This document shows, piece after piece, positions 16,648 to 25,904 of a stretch of DNA of 64,000 nucleotides. Position 1 is the first letter of the stretch. Each line of letters begins with the position of its first letter. The translations under genes were made by a program, and so were the position numbers. The stretch is from Campylobacter sp. MG1 (lineage in GTDB: Bacteria; Campylobacterota; Campylobacteria; Campylobacterales; Campylobacteraceae), in NCBI RefSeq assembly GCF_026616895.1, contig NZ_JANYME010000005.1, forward strand, positions 102,160 through 166,159. The letters run 5' to 3'. The notes under the pieces were generated by a model. The model saw only the letters and a list, made by a program, of their open reading frames with translations, ran no database searches and was not told the DNA's origin.

Positions 16648-17738
16648 GCTTTACTATAAATCCAACAAAACCTGAAATTATAAGCGTATTTGGTTCAACT
16701 GGTTCAATCGGCGTTAATGCTTTAAAAATAATAAAACAAGCTGATATTAAATTAGAGTGCATTAGTGCTTATAAAAACTATGAATTATTAAACGAACAAA
16801 TAAAAATGTTTAATCCTAAAATAGTCTTAGCAAGTGATGAAATACTAGATAAAGTAAATCATTCTAATAAATACTCAATAAAAGACGCTGCATTTATAAT
16901 GCAAGATTTAAAAAGCGATGGAATTATCAATGCAATAGTAGGATTTGCAGGGCTTAAAATATCTTTACAAACTCAAGAATTAGATAAAAAACTCTTTTTA
17001 GCAAATAAAGAAAGCTTGGTTGTGGCTGGAAAATTTCTTGATACTTTTAATATCTCTCCTATTGATAGCGAACATAGTGCATTAGCAGCACTTTTAAGGG
17101 GTATTAAACACCCTAAAAAGCTCACAATTACTGCTAGTGGTGGGGCATTTTTTAAATACAATGAAGTTGCAAATCTAAAAGCAAACGAAGCCTTAAAACA
17201 CCCTAATTGGGATATGGGGGCAAAAATCACAATAGATAGTGCAACAATGACAAATAAGCTTTATGAATTAATAGAAGCAAAACATTTATATCCTAATTTA
17301 GAATTAGACGCAATCATAGAGCCAAGCTCAAGTATTCACGCATTTTGCGAAAGTATTAATGGCTCAATGAGTGCTTATTTTAGCGTGCCTGATATGAAGC
17401 TTAGCATTGCAAATGCACTCTTAGGTGAGAGTGATTTTGCTGCTTGTGAATATTTTGATATTTTAAAACTTGCTAAATTAGAATTCTTTGAGATAAATCC
17501 TAATAAATACCCTATTTTCAAACTAAAAGATGAGCTATTAAATAATCCTGATTTAGGTGTTATTATCAATGCTGCTAATGAAGAATTTGTATATAAATAT
17601 TTAAAAGATGAATGTAAATTCTATGATATTAGCGACGCAGTATTTAAGGCTTTAGATAAATTTGCTGATAGTAAAATAAATACTATTGATGATGTGTTTA
17701 GTGTAGATAAAATGGTAAGAGAGTTTTTGAATGCTTAA
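16644..17738 (+). CDS. dxr: 1-deoxy-D-xylulose 5-phosphate reductoisomerase Dxr
   Basis: Dxr performs the first committed step of the MEP isoprenoid pathway, converting DXP to MEP with NADPH. The NADPH-binding GSTGSIGVNAL is near residue 17, ANKESLVVAG near residue 112, the metal ligands are in PIDSEHSAL near residue 138, and the substrate loop ASGGAFF is near residue 165. The conserved IDSATMTNK and EPSSSIHAF follow. At 364 aa it is slightly shorter than the E. coli enzyme. It overlaps cdsA by 4 nt and pgp1 by 8 nt. Confidence 0.95.
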   Translation: MSFTINPTKPEIISVFGSTGSIGVNALKIIKQADIKLECISAYKNYELLNEQIKMFNPKIVLASDEILDKVNHSNKYSIKDAAFIMQDLKSDGIINAIVGFAGLKISLQTQELDKKLFLANKESLVVAGKFLDTFNISPIDSEHSALAALLRGIKHPKKLTITASGGAFFKYNEVANLKANEALKHPNWDMGAKITIDSATMTNKLYELIEAKHLYPNLELDAIIEPSSSIHAFCESINGSMSAYFSVPDMKLSIANALLGESDFAACEYFDILKLAKLEFFEINPNKYPIFKLKDELLNNPDLGVIINAANEEFVYKYLKDECKFYDISDAVFKALDKFADSKINTIDDVFSVDKMVREFLNA

Positions 17739-19008
17739 GATATTTTTAACATTTTTAAGTCTTAATTTATTTGCTTTAAATTTTACTATAAACACTTTAG
17801 GAGAATGTGAAAAAGTTTGTGATAATACCGTTTTGATTTTTGGCGGTATTCAAGGAGATGAGCCAGGTGGTTTTCACGCTGCTAGCTTATTAATCACGGA
17901 TTATAAAATCACTAAAGGAAAAGTAATTGTCGTGCCAAATCTTGCATTTGATTCAATAATTGCTAGAAGTCGTGGAGAATTTGGAGATTTAAATCGCAAA
18001 TTTGCAGAACTTAGCGAAGATGACCCTGATTATTACACAGTTGAATTAATCAAAAAAATAATAACTTTACCTGAAGTAAAACTCATAATAAATCTTCACG
18101 ATGGTAGTGGATATTATTCTCCAAAATACATAAATAAAGATAAAAATCCATCTAAATGGGGAAATTCTTGTATAATTGACCAAGATGAAATTAATGCAAA
18201 ATACGGTAAATTAAACGAAATAGCCAGTGCTACATGTGAGGTTATTAATCAAAATTTATTAAACAAAATTCACACATATAATCTTAAAAACACAAACACA
18301 GCAAAAGGTGACAAAGAAATGCTAAAAAGTCTTACATACTATGCTATAACGCAAGGTAAAGCTGCCTATGCAAATGAAGCTAGCAAAAATCTCTTAACCC
18401 ACGAAAGAGCGTATTATCATTTACTTGCGATTGAAAATTACCTAAAAGCAGCTGGAGTTGAATTTGAGCGTGATTTTGAATTAAAACCAAATGAAGTAAA
18501 AAATGCTATAGAAAAGGCTATATTAGTAAAACTTGATAATAGATTTTTATTATATTTACATAACGCAAGGCCTGTAATTAATTATATACCGATTAAACTA
18601 CCATTTAAATATAATGCTAGTAATGAATTAACTGCAATTTTTCCAAATAAAGATAAAAAAAGTTTTTCTATACAATACGGCAATCGTTTTCAAACAAAAT
18701 TATTACTAGAAAAAAATGTAGAATATAGTGATATTACTGATAAATTAGAATTAATTGTAGATGATAAAGAGATAAATACAAAATTTGCAAAAATCATAAA
18801 AGTGAAAAACTATTTTCTAATCAAAAATAAAGAGAATGTAAGAATAAATGTAATAGGCTACAACACAAAAGGAAGTGAATACAATATAAAAATAAGTCTT
18901 AAAAATATGCAAAAACAATACTCAATTGATAAAGCAGGTAAGATTTATAGGGTTGAAGCTTACGAGGATAAAAAATTTATAGGTGCTATTTTAGTTAAAT
19001 TTATATAA
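17731..19008 (+). CDS. pgp1: peptidoglycan DL-carboxypeptidase Pgp1 (M99 family)
   Basis: Pgp1 trims peptidoglycan tripeptides to dipeptides in the periplasm and is needed for helical cell shape in C. jejuni. Residues 1-16 are a signal peptide. The zinc site of M99 peptidases is visible: QGDEPGGFHAA near residue 44, where Gln replaces the first His of a typical HxxE motif, as I recall for C. jejuni Pgp1, and the later His in NLHDGSGYY near residue 125. The length of 425 aa and the position after dxr agree with that protein. The C-terminal third is the non-catalytic sandwich domain. Confidence 0.9.
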   Translation: MLKIFLTFLSLNLFALNFTINTLGECEKVCDNTVLIFGGIQGDEPGGFHAASLLITDYKITKGKVIVVPNLAFDSIIARSRGEFGDLNRKFAELSEDDPDYYTVELIKKIITLPEVKLIINLHDGSGYYSPKYINKDKNPSKWGNSCIIDQDEINAKYGKLNEIASATCEVINQNLLNKIHTYNLKNTNTAKGDKEMLKSLTYYAITQGKAAYANEASKNLLTHERAYYHLLAIENYLKAAGVEFERDFELKPNEVKNAIEKAILVKLDNRFLLYLHNARPVINYIPIKLPFKYNASNELTAIFPNKDKKSFSIQYGNRFQTKLLLEKNVEYSDITDKLELIVDDKEINTKFAKIIKVKNYFLIKNKENVRINVIGYNTKGSEYNIKISLKNMQKQYSIDKAGKIYRVEAYEDKKFIGAILVKFI

Positions 19009-19018
19009 TTCTTAAATT

Positions 19019-19459
19019 TTAAACAAAACTAAGTAAATTTTTAAATTTAACAATAGCACTTTCTAACGATTTTTTACCGTTTTTACTTATCTTTCTTTGT
19101 ATTCCTAAAATATTTTTCTCATCTACAAAAATAGCTAAATATAATATTTTTTTACAACTTTGTTCTAAGTATTTTGCCATTATATTAAGAGGTATTGCAT
19201 GAGTAGATGTAGGTGTAATAGTAGCTAAATCGCTTACAAATTCGGCTCCATTTTTATGTTCTAAATCAATAGCTGCATCAACTATTATAAGAATATCACT
19301 TAATATATTTTGAATTTCAAAAAAACAATCTTCAGGAGTATCGTATCCAAAAAATACATTAATATTTGGGAATTTTTTTTGTATATATTTACCAAACAAA
19401 ATCCCCAAATAATCATCACCTCTTAATCTATTTCCAACACACAATATAGATATTTTCAC
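19019..19459 (-). CDS. hycI: hydrogenase maturation endopeptidase (HycI-type)
   Basis: A 146-residue protease that removes the C-terminal peptide of the hydrogenase large subunit after nickel insertion. The N-terminal VGNRLRGDDYLG carries the metal-binding Asp. VDAAIDLEHKNG carries the second Asp, and STHAIPLN carries the conserved His. The start is GTG at 19459, overlapping the last base of the hycH stop; no ATG is closer. The gene is the last of the hydrogenase-4 operon and runs convergently into pgp1 with only 10 nt between. Confidence 0.85.
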   Translation of the reverse strand: MKISILCVGNRLRGDDYLGILFGKYIQKKFPNINVFFGYDTPEDCFFEIQNILSDILIIVDAAIDLEHKNGAEFVSDLATITPTSTHAIPLNIMAKYLEQSCKKILYLAIFVDEKNILGIQRKISKNGKKSLESAIVKFKNLLSFV

Positions 19460-19806
19460 TACTTAAGCCTCAAAACTAAATAAGAACCTTTTAAATCTTT
19501 CAAAATTTCTTTTAAAGGACATTCACACATATCACTTAATAATTTTTTAATATGTTCAATTCTTATTTCTATCTCAAAATAACGGCTTAAATTTCCAATT
19601 TTTAGCCTTGTGTATTCCCCTGAGTTATCCAAAATTTCTTTATACTCTTCATTGCTAAATTCAGCAACTTTTTCGGTAAAATCAATAGTGCCAATACCAT
19701 GTCCTACATAGGTTGAAAAGATTTTCACCTGTTCTAAAACTTGTGGCAATTCTTCGCCTTTTTCTGCATCAATATGTCTTTGAGTTAATTTCCAAACTTC
19801 TATCAT
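19459..19806 (-). CDS. hycH: formate hydrogenlyase maturation protein HycH
   Basis: A 115-residue soluble protein. The length, its place between the small subunit and the maturation protease, and the features YVGHGIGTIDF and CECPLKEIL match HycH, an accessory factor that holds the immature large subunit of hydrogenase-3/4 during assembly. No cofactor motif is expected. It starts 1 nt after the hyfI stop and overlaps hycI by one base. Confidence 0.8.
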   Translation of the reverse strand: MIEVWKLTQRHIDAEKGEELPQVLEQVKIFSTYVGHGIGTIDFTEKVAEFSNEEYKEILDNSGEYTRLKIGNLSRYFEIEIRIEHIKKLLSDMCECPLKEILKDLKGSYLVLRLK

Positions 19807-19807
19807 T

Positions 19808-20614
19808 TTATAACCATCTAATATTTTCTACATCTATTAATTGTTCATCATTAACTTTAACATATTTAGCATAAACATCATTATGTAAAATTCCTAAACA
19901 TTCCTTATATCTTGGGTCGTTTTCATTTTTTATCTCGCCAAGTATTACTTCTTTTGCTAAATCTGGATTTTTAGGATTTTCACAAGTTTTTAAAGCATTC
20001 ATATATTTATCATAAAGTTTCCTACCAAATAAATAACTCATTAAATTTTTTGATAAAGCTAATAATTCTTTTTCAAAAAACACATTGTCAATTATGCTTT
20101 TTTCTAAATTTAATTCTAGTTCCCCTTCAACCTTGCTATCAACCTTTGAAATTTTTTGCTCTAAAATTCCTATCCCCATAGCAAGTCCATAAATTATACT
20201 AGCTGGGTGTGGAGGACAGCCAGGAACATAAACATCAATAGGAATAATACCTTCAAGCCCTCCATGAACACTATAACAATCATGAAATATCCCACCACTA
20301 GAACTACAAGCACCAGTAGCTACTATTATTTTAGGATCCGGTGCTGCTTCATATGCTCTTAATAAAGGATAATACATTTGCCTTGTAACAGGACCTGAAA
20401 CCACTATAATATCAGCATGTCTAGGACTAGCAACTAATTTAAAACCAAAACGCTCAGGATCCCACATAGGAGTAATAGCTGCAAAAATTTCAATCTCGCA
20501 ACCATTGCAACTTCCCGCATCAATTCTATACACACTAAAACTTCTTTTTATATTTTTTAAATGTTTTATTTTTTCTTCTAAGGTATTAGCCTTTACAATC
20601 TCATCATGTATCAT
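19808..20614 (-). CDS. hyfI: hydrogenase-4 small subunit HyfI (NuoB-like)
   Basis: This is the electron-transfer subunit carrying the proximal [4Fe-4S] cluster next to the NiFe site, homologous to NuoB of complex I. The four ligands are in [14 protein letters not shown] (near residue 40), [10 protein letters not shown] (near residue 105) and PGCPPHP (near residue 135). GPVTRQM is also typical. At 268 residues it has a C-terminal extension of about 100 residues with the helical [16 protein letters not shown], as in group 4a hydrogenases. It overlaps hyfH by 4 nt. Confidence 0.93.
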   Translation of the reverse strand: MIHDEIVKANTLEEKIKHLKNIKRSFSVYRIDAGSCNGCEIEIFAAITPMWDPERFGFKLVASPRHADIIVVSGPVTRQMYYPLLRAYEAAPDPKIIVATGACSSSGGIFHDCYSVHGGLEGIIPIDVYVPGCPPHPASIIYGLAMGIGILEQKISKVDSKVEGELELNLEKSIIDNVFFEKELLALSKNLMSYLFGRKLYDKYMNALKTCENPKNPDLAKEVILGEIKNENDPRYKECLGILHNDVYAKYVKVNDEQLIDVENIRWL

Positions 20615-21141
20615 AATATCTCCTTAGCTTCAGTTTCTAATGACAAAATAGCTTTTTTACTTTTACATTCAGGACAAAGATTTACATAAAATTTAGCGTT
20701 TTTTATTCTTTCTTCACTCAAATTTGATAACTCTAGTTTCCTTAATGTATAACTTATTAATCTTTTAGTGCTATATAATTTACCACACTCAGCACAGCTA
20801 GCCATATCCATTTCACCCCTTTGTATAAGAGCACTTTTATCAAATTTAGCTGCTAATTCATATTCAGTACTAAGCCTGATAGCACCAGTAGGGCATACCT
20901 CATCACATCTAGCACAAAAAATACACCTACCACAATCAAATTCCCACACCACCTTAGTATCAACAGCCTTTACACTTATTGCATTAGGAGGACATGCAAC
21001 CGAACATGCAGCACAACCTATACATAAATCAAATTTATATTTTGGTTGCCCCCTGTATGTTTCTGGTACTAAATATGGCTCTAACGGATATTTACAAGTT
21101 TCTAAACCATATTTATCAGTTATATCAATTAATTTCATCAT
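20611..21141 (-). CDS. hyfH: hydrogenase-4 ferredoxin-like subunit HyfH
   Basis: NuoI/HycF-like subunit with two [4Fe-4S] motifs: [16 protein letters not shown] near residue 40 and [19 protein letters not shown] near residue 71. A C-terminal CAECGKLY ... CPECKSKK quartet may bind an additional metal, as in HycF and HyfH. It links the formate dehydrogenase side to the small subunit. It starts 3 nt after the hyfG stop. Either of two adjacent ATGs could be used. Confidence 0.9.
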   Translation of the reverse strand: MMKLIDITDKYGLETCKYPLEPYLVPETYRGQPKYKFDLCIGCAACSVACPPNAISVKAVDTKVVWEFDCGRCIFCARCDEVCPTGAIRLSTEYELAAKFDKSALIQRGEMDMASCAECGKLYSTKRLISYTLRKLELSNLSEERIKNAKFYVNLCPECKSKKAILSLETEAKEIL

Positions 21142-21144
21142 GGC

Positions 21145-22857
21145 TTAATCCTTTTTCCTACAAATTGCTTTCAAATCTTTTTCTGTTAAAATTTTACTTT
21201 CTTTATTTTTTATATCAGTGATAATCACTCTTTCAGTACATGAAAAACAAGGGTCTAAACTACATACAATAAGAGCTGCATCAGCTACCGAATTGCCCCT
21301 TAATTGATATCTTAAACTAGGCCAATTTGCATAAGTTGATGCTCTTGCTCTCCATCTATAAACCTTTTGTGAGCCGCCTTGCATAATCCAATGGGTTGTA
21401 TCTCCTCTTGGTGCTTCAACATAGCCCATAGCATATTTTCCTGCTTGTATATTTACATTTGCTTTTATACTTAAATTTCCACTAGGCATTAATTCAAAGC
21501 ATTGTCTTATGATATGTATAGAAGATTTTAAATCTTGATATCTTACATATATTCTAGCAAAAACATCTCCACCTTCGCCAATAGATGGGGTAAATTCAAT
21601 TTTTTTATAAAAATCATATGGATGGTCAATTCTATAATCACGCATAATACCAGAACCTCTCATATTAGGACCTACTGGTGAAAAATCACGGGCAATTTGT
21701 TGGTCTAATACCCCAACTCCTTTCCATCTTTTTACTTGCCTTTTATCATCCATTATAGCATCCCAAATTTCATTTACTTGAATTTCAATATTTGCTAAAG
21801 TTTCTAAAGACTGCTTTATTTCATTACCTGTCATATCTCGTCTTAATCCACCAATAATTACATTGCCATAAGTTTTTCTACCACCTGTTACAAGTTGAGC
21901 TAATTGCATTGTATATTCACGAATTTTAAATATGTGCATAAACGCTGTATAATTTCCTGTAGCTTCACAAGCAAGTCCTATATTTAATAAAAGTGAGTGT
22001 AATCTTTCAATTTCTGAGCAAACTATCCTTAAAGCCTGTGCTCTTTGCGGAATTTCAATACCACCAGCACGTTCTGCTGCTTCTATACAAGCGATTGAAT
22101 GTGCATAACCACAAATTCCACAAATTCTCTCAGCTAAAAATCCCATCTGGTCATAATTCATTCTATTTTCGGCTAATTTTTCCATACCTCTGTGTATGTA
22201 AAATAATCTATAATCAGCATCTACTATAGTATCACCATCACAAAATAACCTAAAATGCCCTGGCTCTTCATTCCTAATATGCATAGGTCCTAGTGGGATA
22301 TTAATTAAATCTCCATCTGGTTCATTAAATGTAAATTCAGGTTCATTTTCTGGATTTGTTATCTCTGGTCTAAAACGATAATCCATAGCATCTTTTCTAA
22401 GCGGAAATAAATCATTTGGCCAGTCATCACTTAACATTAATCTTCTTTTATCAGGTAAACCTTCAGCAACAAGTCCAAACATATCATAAACTTCCCTTTC
22501 ATACCACACACATGCAGGAACATATGGAGTAACACTAGGATAAGTCATTTCTTTAGGTGGAATTAATGTTTTAACGGTAATAAAACATTTCTCTTCATTA
22601 GGTATTATCGGGTCATTAGGTAATTTAGAACCCTCTACTGAAAGAACATAATATAAAGCATAATTTTTATTAATACTTCTTTCATCATTACCTATCATAC
22701 TAGTAAGATATGCTCCTATATCATAATATATATATTTAACAACTGCTGGTAAATCATTTCTATCAACTAATATAGTAAGTTGTTCTTCATGCTCTCTAGT
22801 AGTTTCTAAAATATTAAATTTTTCTTCTATTAATTTTATAAATTTATCGCCTCTCAT
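21145..22857 (-). CDS. hyfG: hydrogenase-4 large subunit HyfG (group 4 NiFe hydrogenase)
   Basis: The catalytic NiFe subunit, reducing protons to H2 with electrons from formate. Residues about 1-170 form the NuoC-like domain fused at the N-terminus, as in HycE and HyfG. The NiFe ligands are RICGICGYAHS near residue 247 and DPCFSCTERV near residue 542. The first pair has the group 4 form, and the tail after the second motif is short and would be cleaved by HycI. At 570 aa it is complete. Hydrogenase accessory genes hypA-F are not in this window. Confidence 0.95.
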   Translation of the reverse strand: MRGDKFIKLIEEKFNILETTREHEEQLTILVDRNDLPAVVKYIYYDIGAYLTSMIGNDERSINKNYALYYVLSVEGSKLPNDPIIPNEEKCFITVKTLIPPKEMTYPSVTPYVPACVWYEREVYDMFGLVAEGLPDKRRLMLSDDWPNDLFPLRKDAMDYRFRPEITNPENEPEFTFNEPDGDLINIPLGPMHIRNEEPGHFRLFCDGDTIVDADYRLFYIHRGMEKLAENRMNYDQMGFLAERICGICGYAHSIACIEAAERAGGIEIPQRAQALRIVCSEIERLHSLLLNIGLACEATGNYTAFMHIFKIREYTMQLAQLVTGGRKTYGNVIIGGLRRDMTGNEIKQSLETLANIEIQVNEIWDAIMDDKRQVKRWKGVGVLDQQIARDFSPVGPNMRGSGIMRDYRIDHPYDFYKKIEFTPSIGEGGDVFARIYVRYQDLKSSIHIIRQCFELMPSGNLSIKANVNIQAGKYAMGYVEAPRGDTTHWIMQGGSQKVYRWRARASTYANWPSLRYQLRGNSVADAALIVCSLDPCFSCTERVIITDIKNKESKILTEKDLKAICRKKD

Positions 22858-24332
22858 ATCTTTCCTCCTGTAATAATTCTAGCACTTTCATCTAGTAAAT
22901 ATGTAAAACTAGAAAAATTATAAATACCAAATAATATTATTAATATCGCTAAAGCTATCAATGGTAAATTTTCAATAAAAGTCATCTCTTTATTATATTT
23001 TACTTCTCCAACAACCTTACCAAAACTTGATAAGAAAAAGTGTGAAAAATCGGCTATAAATATAACTAATAACGCTATAGCAAAAAGAGCTATTGATAAA
23101 TACTGACCACTCATAATACCAGCTTTAAAAATATTAAATTCACTAAAAAATATAGCAAAACCAGGAACACCGACTAAAGAACAAATTGAAATTCCAAATA
23201 ACACTGTCGTTACAGGTGCTATATAAACCATACCGCCCATTTTAAACATATCTTTTGTTCCATAAATTCTTTCAATATTACCAGTTACGCAAAAAGCTAA
23301 CGCCTTAGTAAAACTATGTGCTAAACAGTGAAATAATGCGGCAAATACTCCTAAAAACGAACCTATTCCTAGACCAACCGCAATAACCCCCATGTGAACT
23401 ATAGAATGATACGCAAACATTCTTTTAACATCATGCTGAGTAATTAAAAAATATCCTGATACAAATAAAGTTAAAATTCCACTTATAATCATTACATCTT
23501 GAACAAAATCAAAACCAACAGCATTACCAACTATAGCATAAAATCTAATTAAAGCAAGCATTGCACATTTTAACAATATACCTGATAATAAAGATGATGT
23601 AGGTGCTGGTCCTTGTGCATGTACATCAGGCAACCAAGTATGAGTAGGTACTAAACCTGCCTTAGTTCCATATCCTATTAATGCGAAAATAAATACGAGT
23701 TTTAGTGCATCTTTGTTTAAATTACTAGCATTATCTAATAATTTTGAAAACAACATAGCATCACTACTTAAACTAAAACTATGATAACTTGATGAATATA
23801 ATAACACTGTAGCAAACAATGCAAACGCCAAACCTATAGAACAAAGAACTATATATTTATAGCCACTTTCAGTTGATTTTTTGTCATTATTTATAGCTAC
23901 TAAGAATACAGATGCTAATGTAGTTGCTTCAACTGCAGCCCAAAGTAAAGCCATATTATTAACAACGCAACTTAATGTCATTGTAAAAACAAAAATATAA
24001 CTAAGAGAATAATAATGTCTTATTCTTTTTATAGTAAAAGTTCCTTTTTCTAACTGCCATTTTAAATAACTAGTAGAATAAAGATTTGTAAAAAATCCAG
24101 TAATTGCTATTAAAATTAAAAATATAGCTCCTATTGAATCTATTGCTAAGATTTCATTAAATTCACTCATAGTTCCATTTTTAATTACTAAATATACAAA
24201 ATACAATATAAATATTGAATTAATTAAATTTAAAATTATATGCATAAAATTTAATTTCTTTAAATCATTAGGCATAAAAAACATTAAAATACCGCAAAAT
24301 ACTTGGATTATTAATAAGTGTAAAATTTGCAT
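22854..24332 (-). CDS. hyfF: hydrogenase-4 membrane subunit HyfF (NuoN/NuoM-like)
   Basis: A 492-residue antiporter-like membrane subunit with about 14 helices. The conserved segments of this family are present: an AAVEATTLASVFLVA helix with the key Glu, GTKAGLVPTHTWLPDVHAQG, and an MFAYHSIVHMGVI segment. Such subunits are homologous to Mrp antiporters and complex I proton channels and are thought to couple electron transfer to ion movement. It is coupled to hyfG by a 4-nt overlap and follows hyfE with a 1-nt gap. Confidence 0.92.
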   Translation of the reverse strand: MQILHLLIIQVFCGILMFFMPNDLKKLNFMHIILNLINSIFILYFVYLVIKNGTMSEFNEILAIDSIGAIFLILIAITGFFTNLYSTSYLKWQLEKGTFTIKRIRHYYSLSYIFVFTMTLSCVVNNMALLWAAVEATTLASVFLVAINNDKKSTESGYKYIVLCSIGLAFALFATVLLYSSSYHSFSLSSDAMLFSKLLDNASNLNKDALKLVFIFALIGYGTKAGLVPTHTWLPDVHAQGPAPTSSLLSGILLKCAMLALIRFYAIVGNAVGFDFVQDVMIISGILTLFVSGYFLITQHDVKRMFAYHSIVHMGVIAVGLGIGSFLGVFAALFHCLAHSFTKALAFCVTGNIERIYGTKDMFKMGGMVYIAPVTTVLFGISICSLVGVPGFAIFFSEFNIFKAGIMSGQYLSIALFAIALLVIFIADFSHFFLSSFGKVVGEVKYNKEMTFIENLPLIALAILIILFGIYNFSSFTYLLDESARIITGGKI

Positions 24333-24333
24333 A

Positions 24334-24972
24334 TTAACCCCTTAAATTAGTAGCCTTAGAAGTATCTACGCTACCATAACTTTTATAAAATCTAATTGCT
24401 AAAACCCCCATAATAACTACGGCAAAAATAGCATCAGTTAAAATTCCAAGCTCTACTATTTCATGAGCATCATATGCTAATAAAGCCATAGTTAAATGAA
24501 TACCATTTTCAAATAAGCAATAAGATAAAATTTGTTTGATAAATGAATTTCTTAATATAAATCCAAAAATACCTACCATAAAAATAAAACCTGACGCAAC
24601 AAGTGCTAATGGTATATTAATTAAAGCAAACTCTTTAAAAACATTATAAAGCCCCATTGAAACTGCTAAAGAAAAAGATACCGCAATTACAGGAGAAACG
24701 AAAAATCCAGCTACTGGCTCATCTTCACTTACTAAATTTAATTTTTTTATAAGATAAAACATAGCAATAGGAACAAATAAAACCTTTGTAAATATTCCAA
24801 CTATTGATAATGTGAGTAATTCTTTTATACCAGTTTGCATATAAATCGTAAAAAATGTGGCAACCAATAATGTTGCACAAATTTGATATGCTAATACACT
24901 TTTTTTATAGTTTCTTAATCCAAAAGCAGCTAATGCTGATATCATCATACATACAGTTAAAATTTCTAACAT
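24334..24972 (-). CDS. hyfE: hydrogenase-4 membrane subunit HyfE (NuoK-like)
   Basis: A 212-residue protein with six or seven membrane helices. The C-terminal half, YCLFENGIHLTMALLAYD followed by LTDAIFAVVIMGVLAIRFYK, matches the NuoK-like part of HyfE; the embedded Glu residues correspond to the proton-channel glutamates of NuoK. It is one base away from both hyfC and hyfF. HyfE is present in hydrogenase-4 but absent from hydrogenase-3, which supports calling this system Hyf rather than Hyc. Confidence 0.88.
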   Translation of the reverse strand: MLEILTVCMMISALAAFGLRNYKKSVLAYQICATLLVATFFTIYMQTGIKELLTLSIVGIFTKVLFVPIAMFYLIKKLNLVSEDEPVAGFFVSPVIAVSFSLAVSMGLYNVFKEFALINIPLALVASGFIFMVGIFGFILRNSFIKQILSYCLFENGIHLTMALLAYDAHEIVELGILTDAIFAVVIMGVLAIRFYKSYGSVDTSKATNLRG

Positions 24973-24973
24973 T

Positions 24974-25894
24974 TTAAACTCCTACTACAAATAAAATCGC
25001 TGAAAAAATTGCTATTGATGATGCAAAAGCAACACTTTGTTTTACCATTGAAGTAATCTTAAATCTAGGGCTAAAGTTATCTATAAAAATTCCTAAAATA
25101 TATAAAGCACTAGCCTCTAAAATAAAAACTATCATTGCTAAAACAGGATTAGAAAAATTCCAAGGTTCAAATAATACTAAGAAAAATCCTATAACACAGA
25201 ATTGTTTTATTATTAAGCTAAGCTGAACTAATGCTAAATCTCTACCTGAATATTCACTTAATAATCCTTCTTGTAATTCTTCATGAGCTTCAGCAAAATC
25301 ATAAGGTTTTCTACCCGATTCTATATACATAGCCCATAAAAATGCTATAGAAGCCACAGCAAAACTAGAAACCATATATCCATAATCACCATTTAAAACA
25401 TTAGATTTAATTTCTAAAAATGAACTAGTTCCGCATGCAAACATAATTACACACAAAGAAAGTATAACAATCGGTTCAACATAAATTCCTAAAAGCATTT
25501 CCCTACTTGAACCAACTCCAGCAAATGGACTACCACTATCATATCCGCCTAAGGCAAAAACTAATCTAAAAAATGCATCTAAATATAAAAATATAAATAT
25601 ATCAGAATAGCCATACATAAACGAATTTAGACCGTAAGTTATAGGCAATGTTAAAAATATTGCTAAAGATATTGTTAGCAATATATGTGGAACAAATTTA
25701 TATAAAGGATTAGCATGTGTTGGCATAGTCCTTGATCTATTAAAAAGCTTTGCTAAATCCCTGTAAGTTTGCCATATTGGTGGTCCAATTCTTGCTTGAT
25801 ATTTTGCACGAATTTTTCTTGCTATACCATCAATTAATGGTGCTATCATCAAAAGTGCTAAAAGCTGAAATAATATTAAAACTACATCACTCAT
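24974..25894 (-). CDS. hyfC: hydrogenase-4 membrane subunit HyfC (NuoH-like)
   Basis: A 306-residue membrane protein homologous to NuoH and HycD, which anchors the peripheral arm. Family segments visible are ARIGPPIWQTYRDLAKLFNR (residues about 36-55), FALGGYDSGSPFAGVGSSRE (near residue 113) and the acidic loop SGRKPYDFAEAHEELQEG near residue 193. It follows hyfB with 10 nt between. All predicted quinone-cavity acidic residues of the HycD type appear to be kept, though this class does not use quinone. Confidence 0.92.
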   Translation of the reverse strand: MSDVVLILFQLLALLMIAPLIDGIARKIRAKYQARIGPPIWQTYRDLAKLFNRSRTMPTHANPLYKFVPHILLTISLAIFLTLPITYGLNSFMYGYSDIFIFLYLDAFFRLVFALGGYDSGSPFAGVGSSREMLLGIYVEPIVILSLCVIMFACGTSSFLEIKSNVLNGDYGYMVSSFAVASIAFLWAMYIESGRKPYDFAEAHEELQEGLLSEYSGRDLALVQLSLIIKQFCVIGFFLVLFEPWNFSNPVLAMIVFILEASALYILGIFIDNFSPRFKITSMVKQSVAFASSIAIFSAILFVVGV

Positions 25895-25904
25895 AACATT
25901 CTCC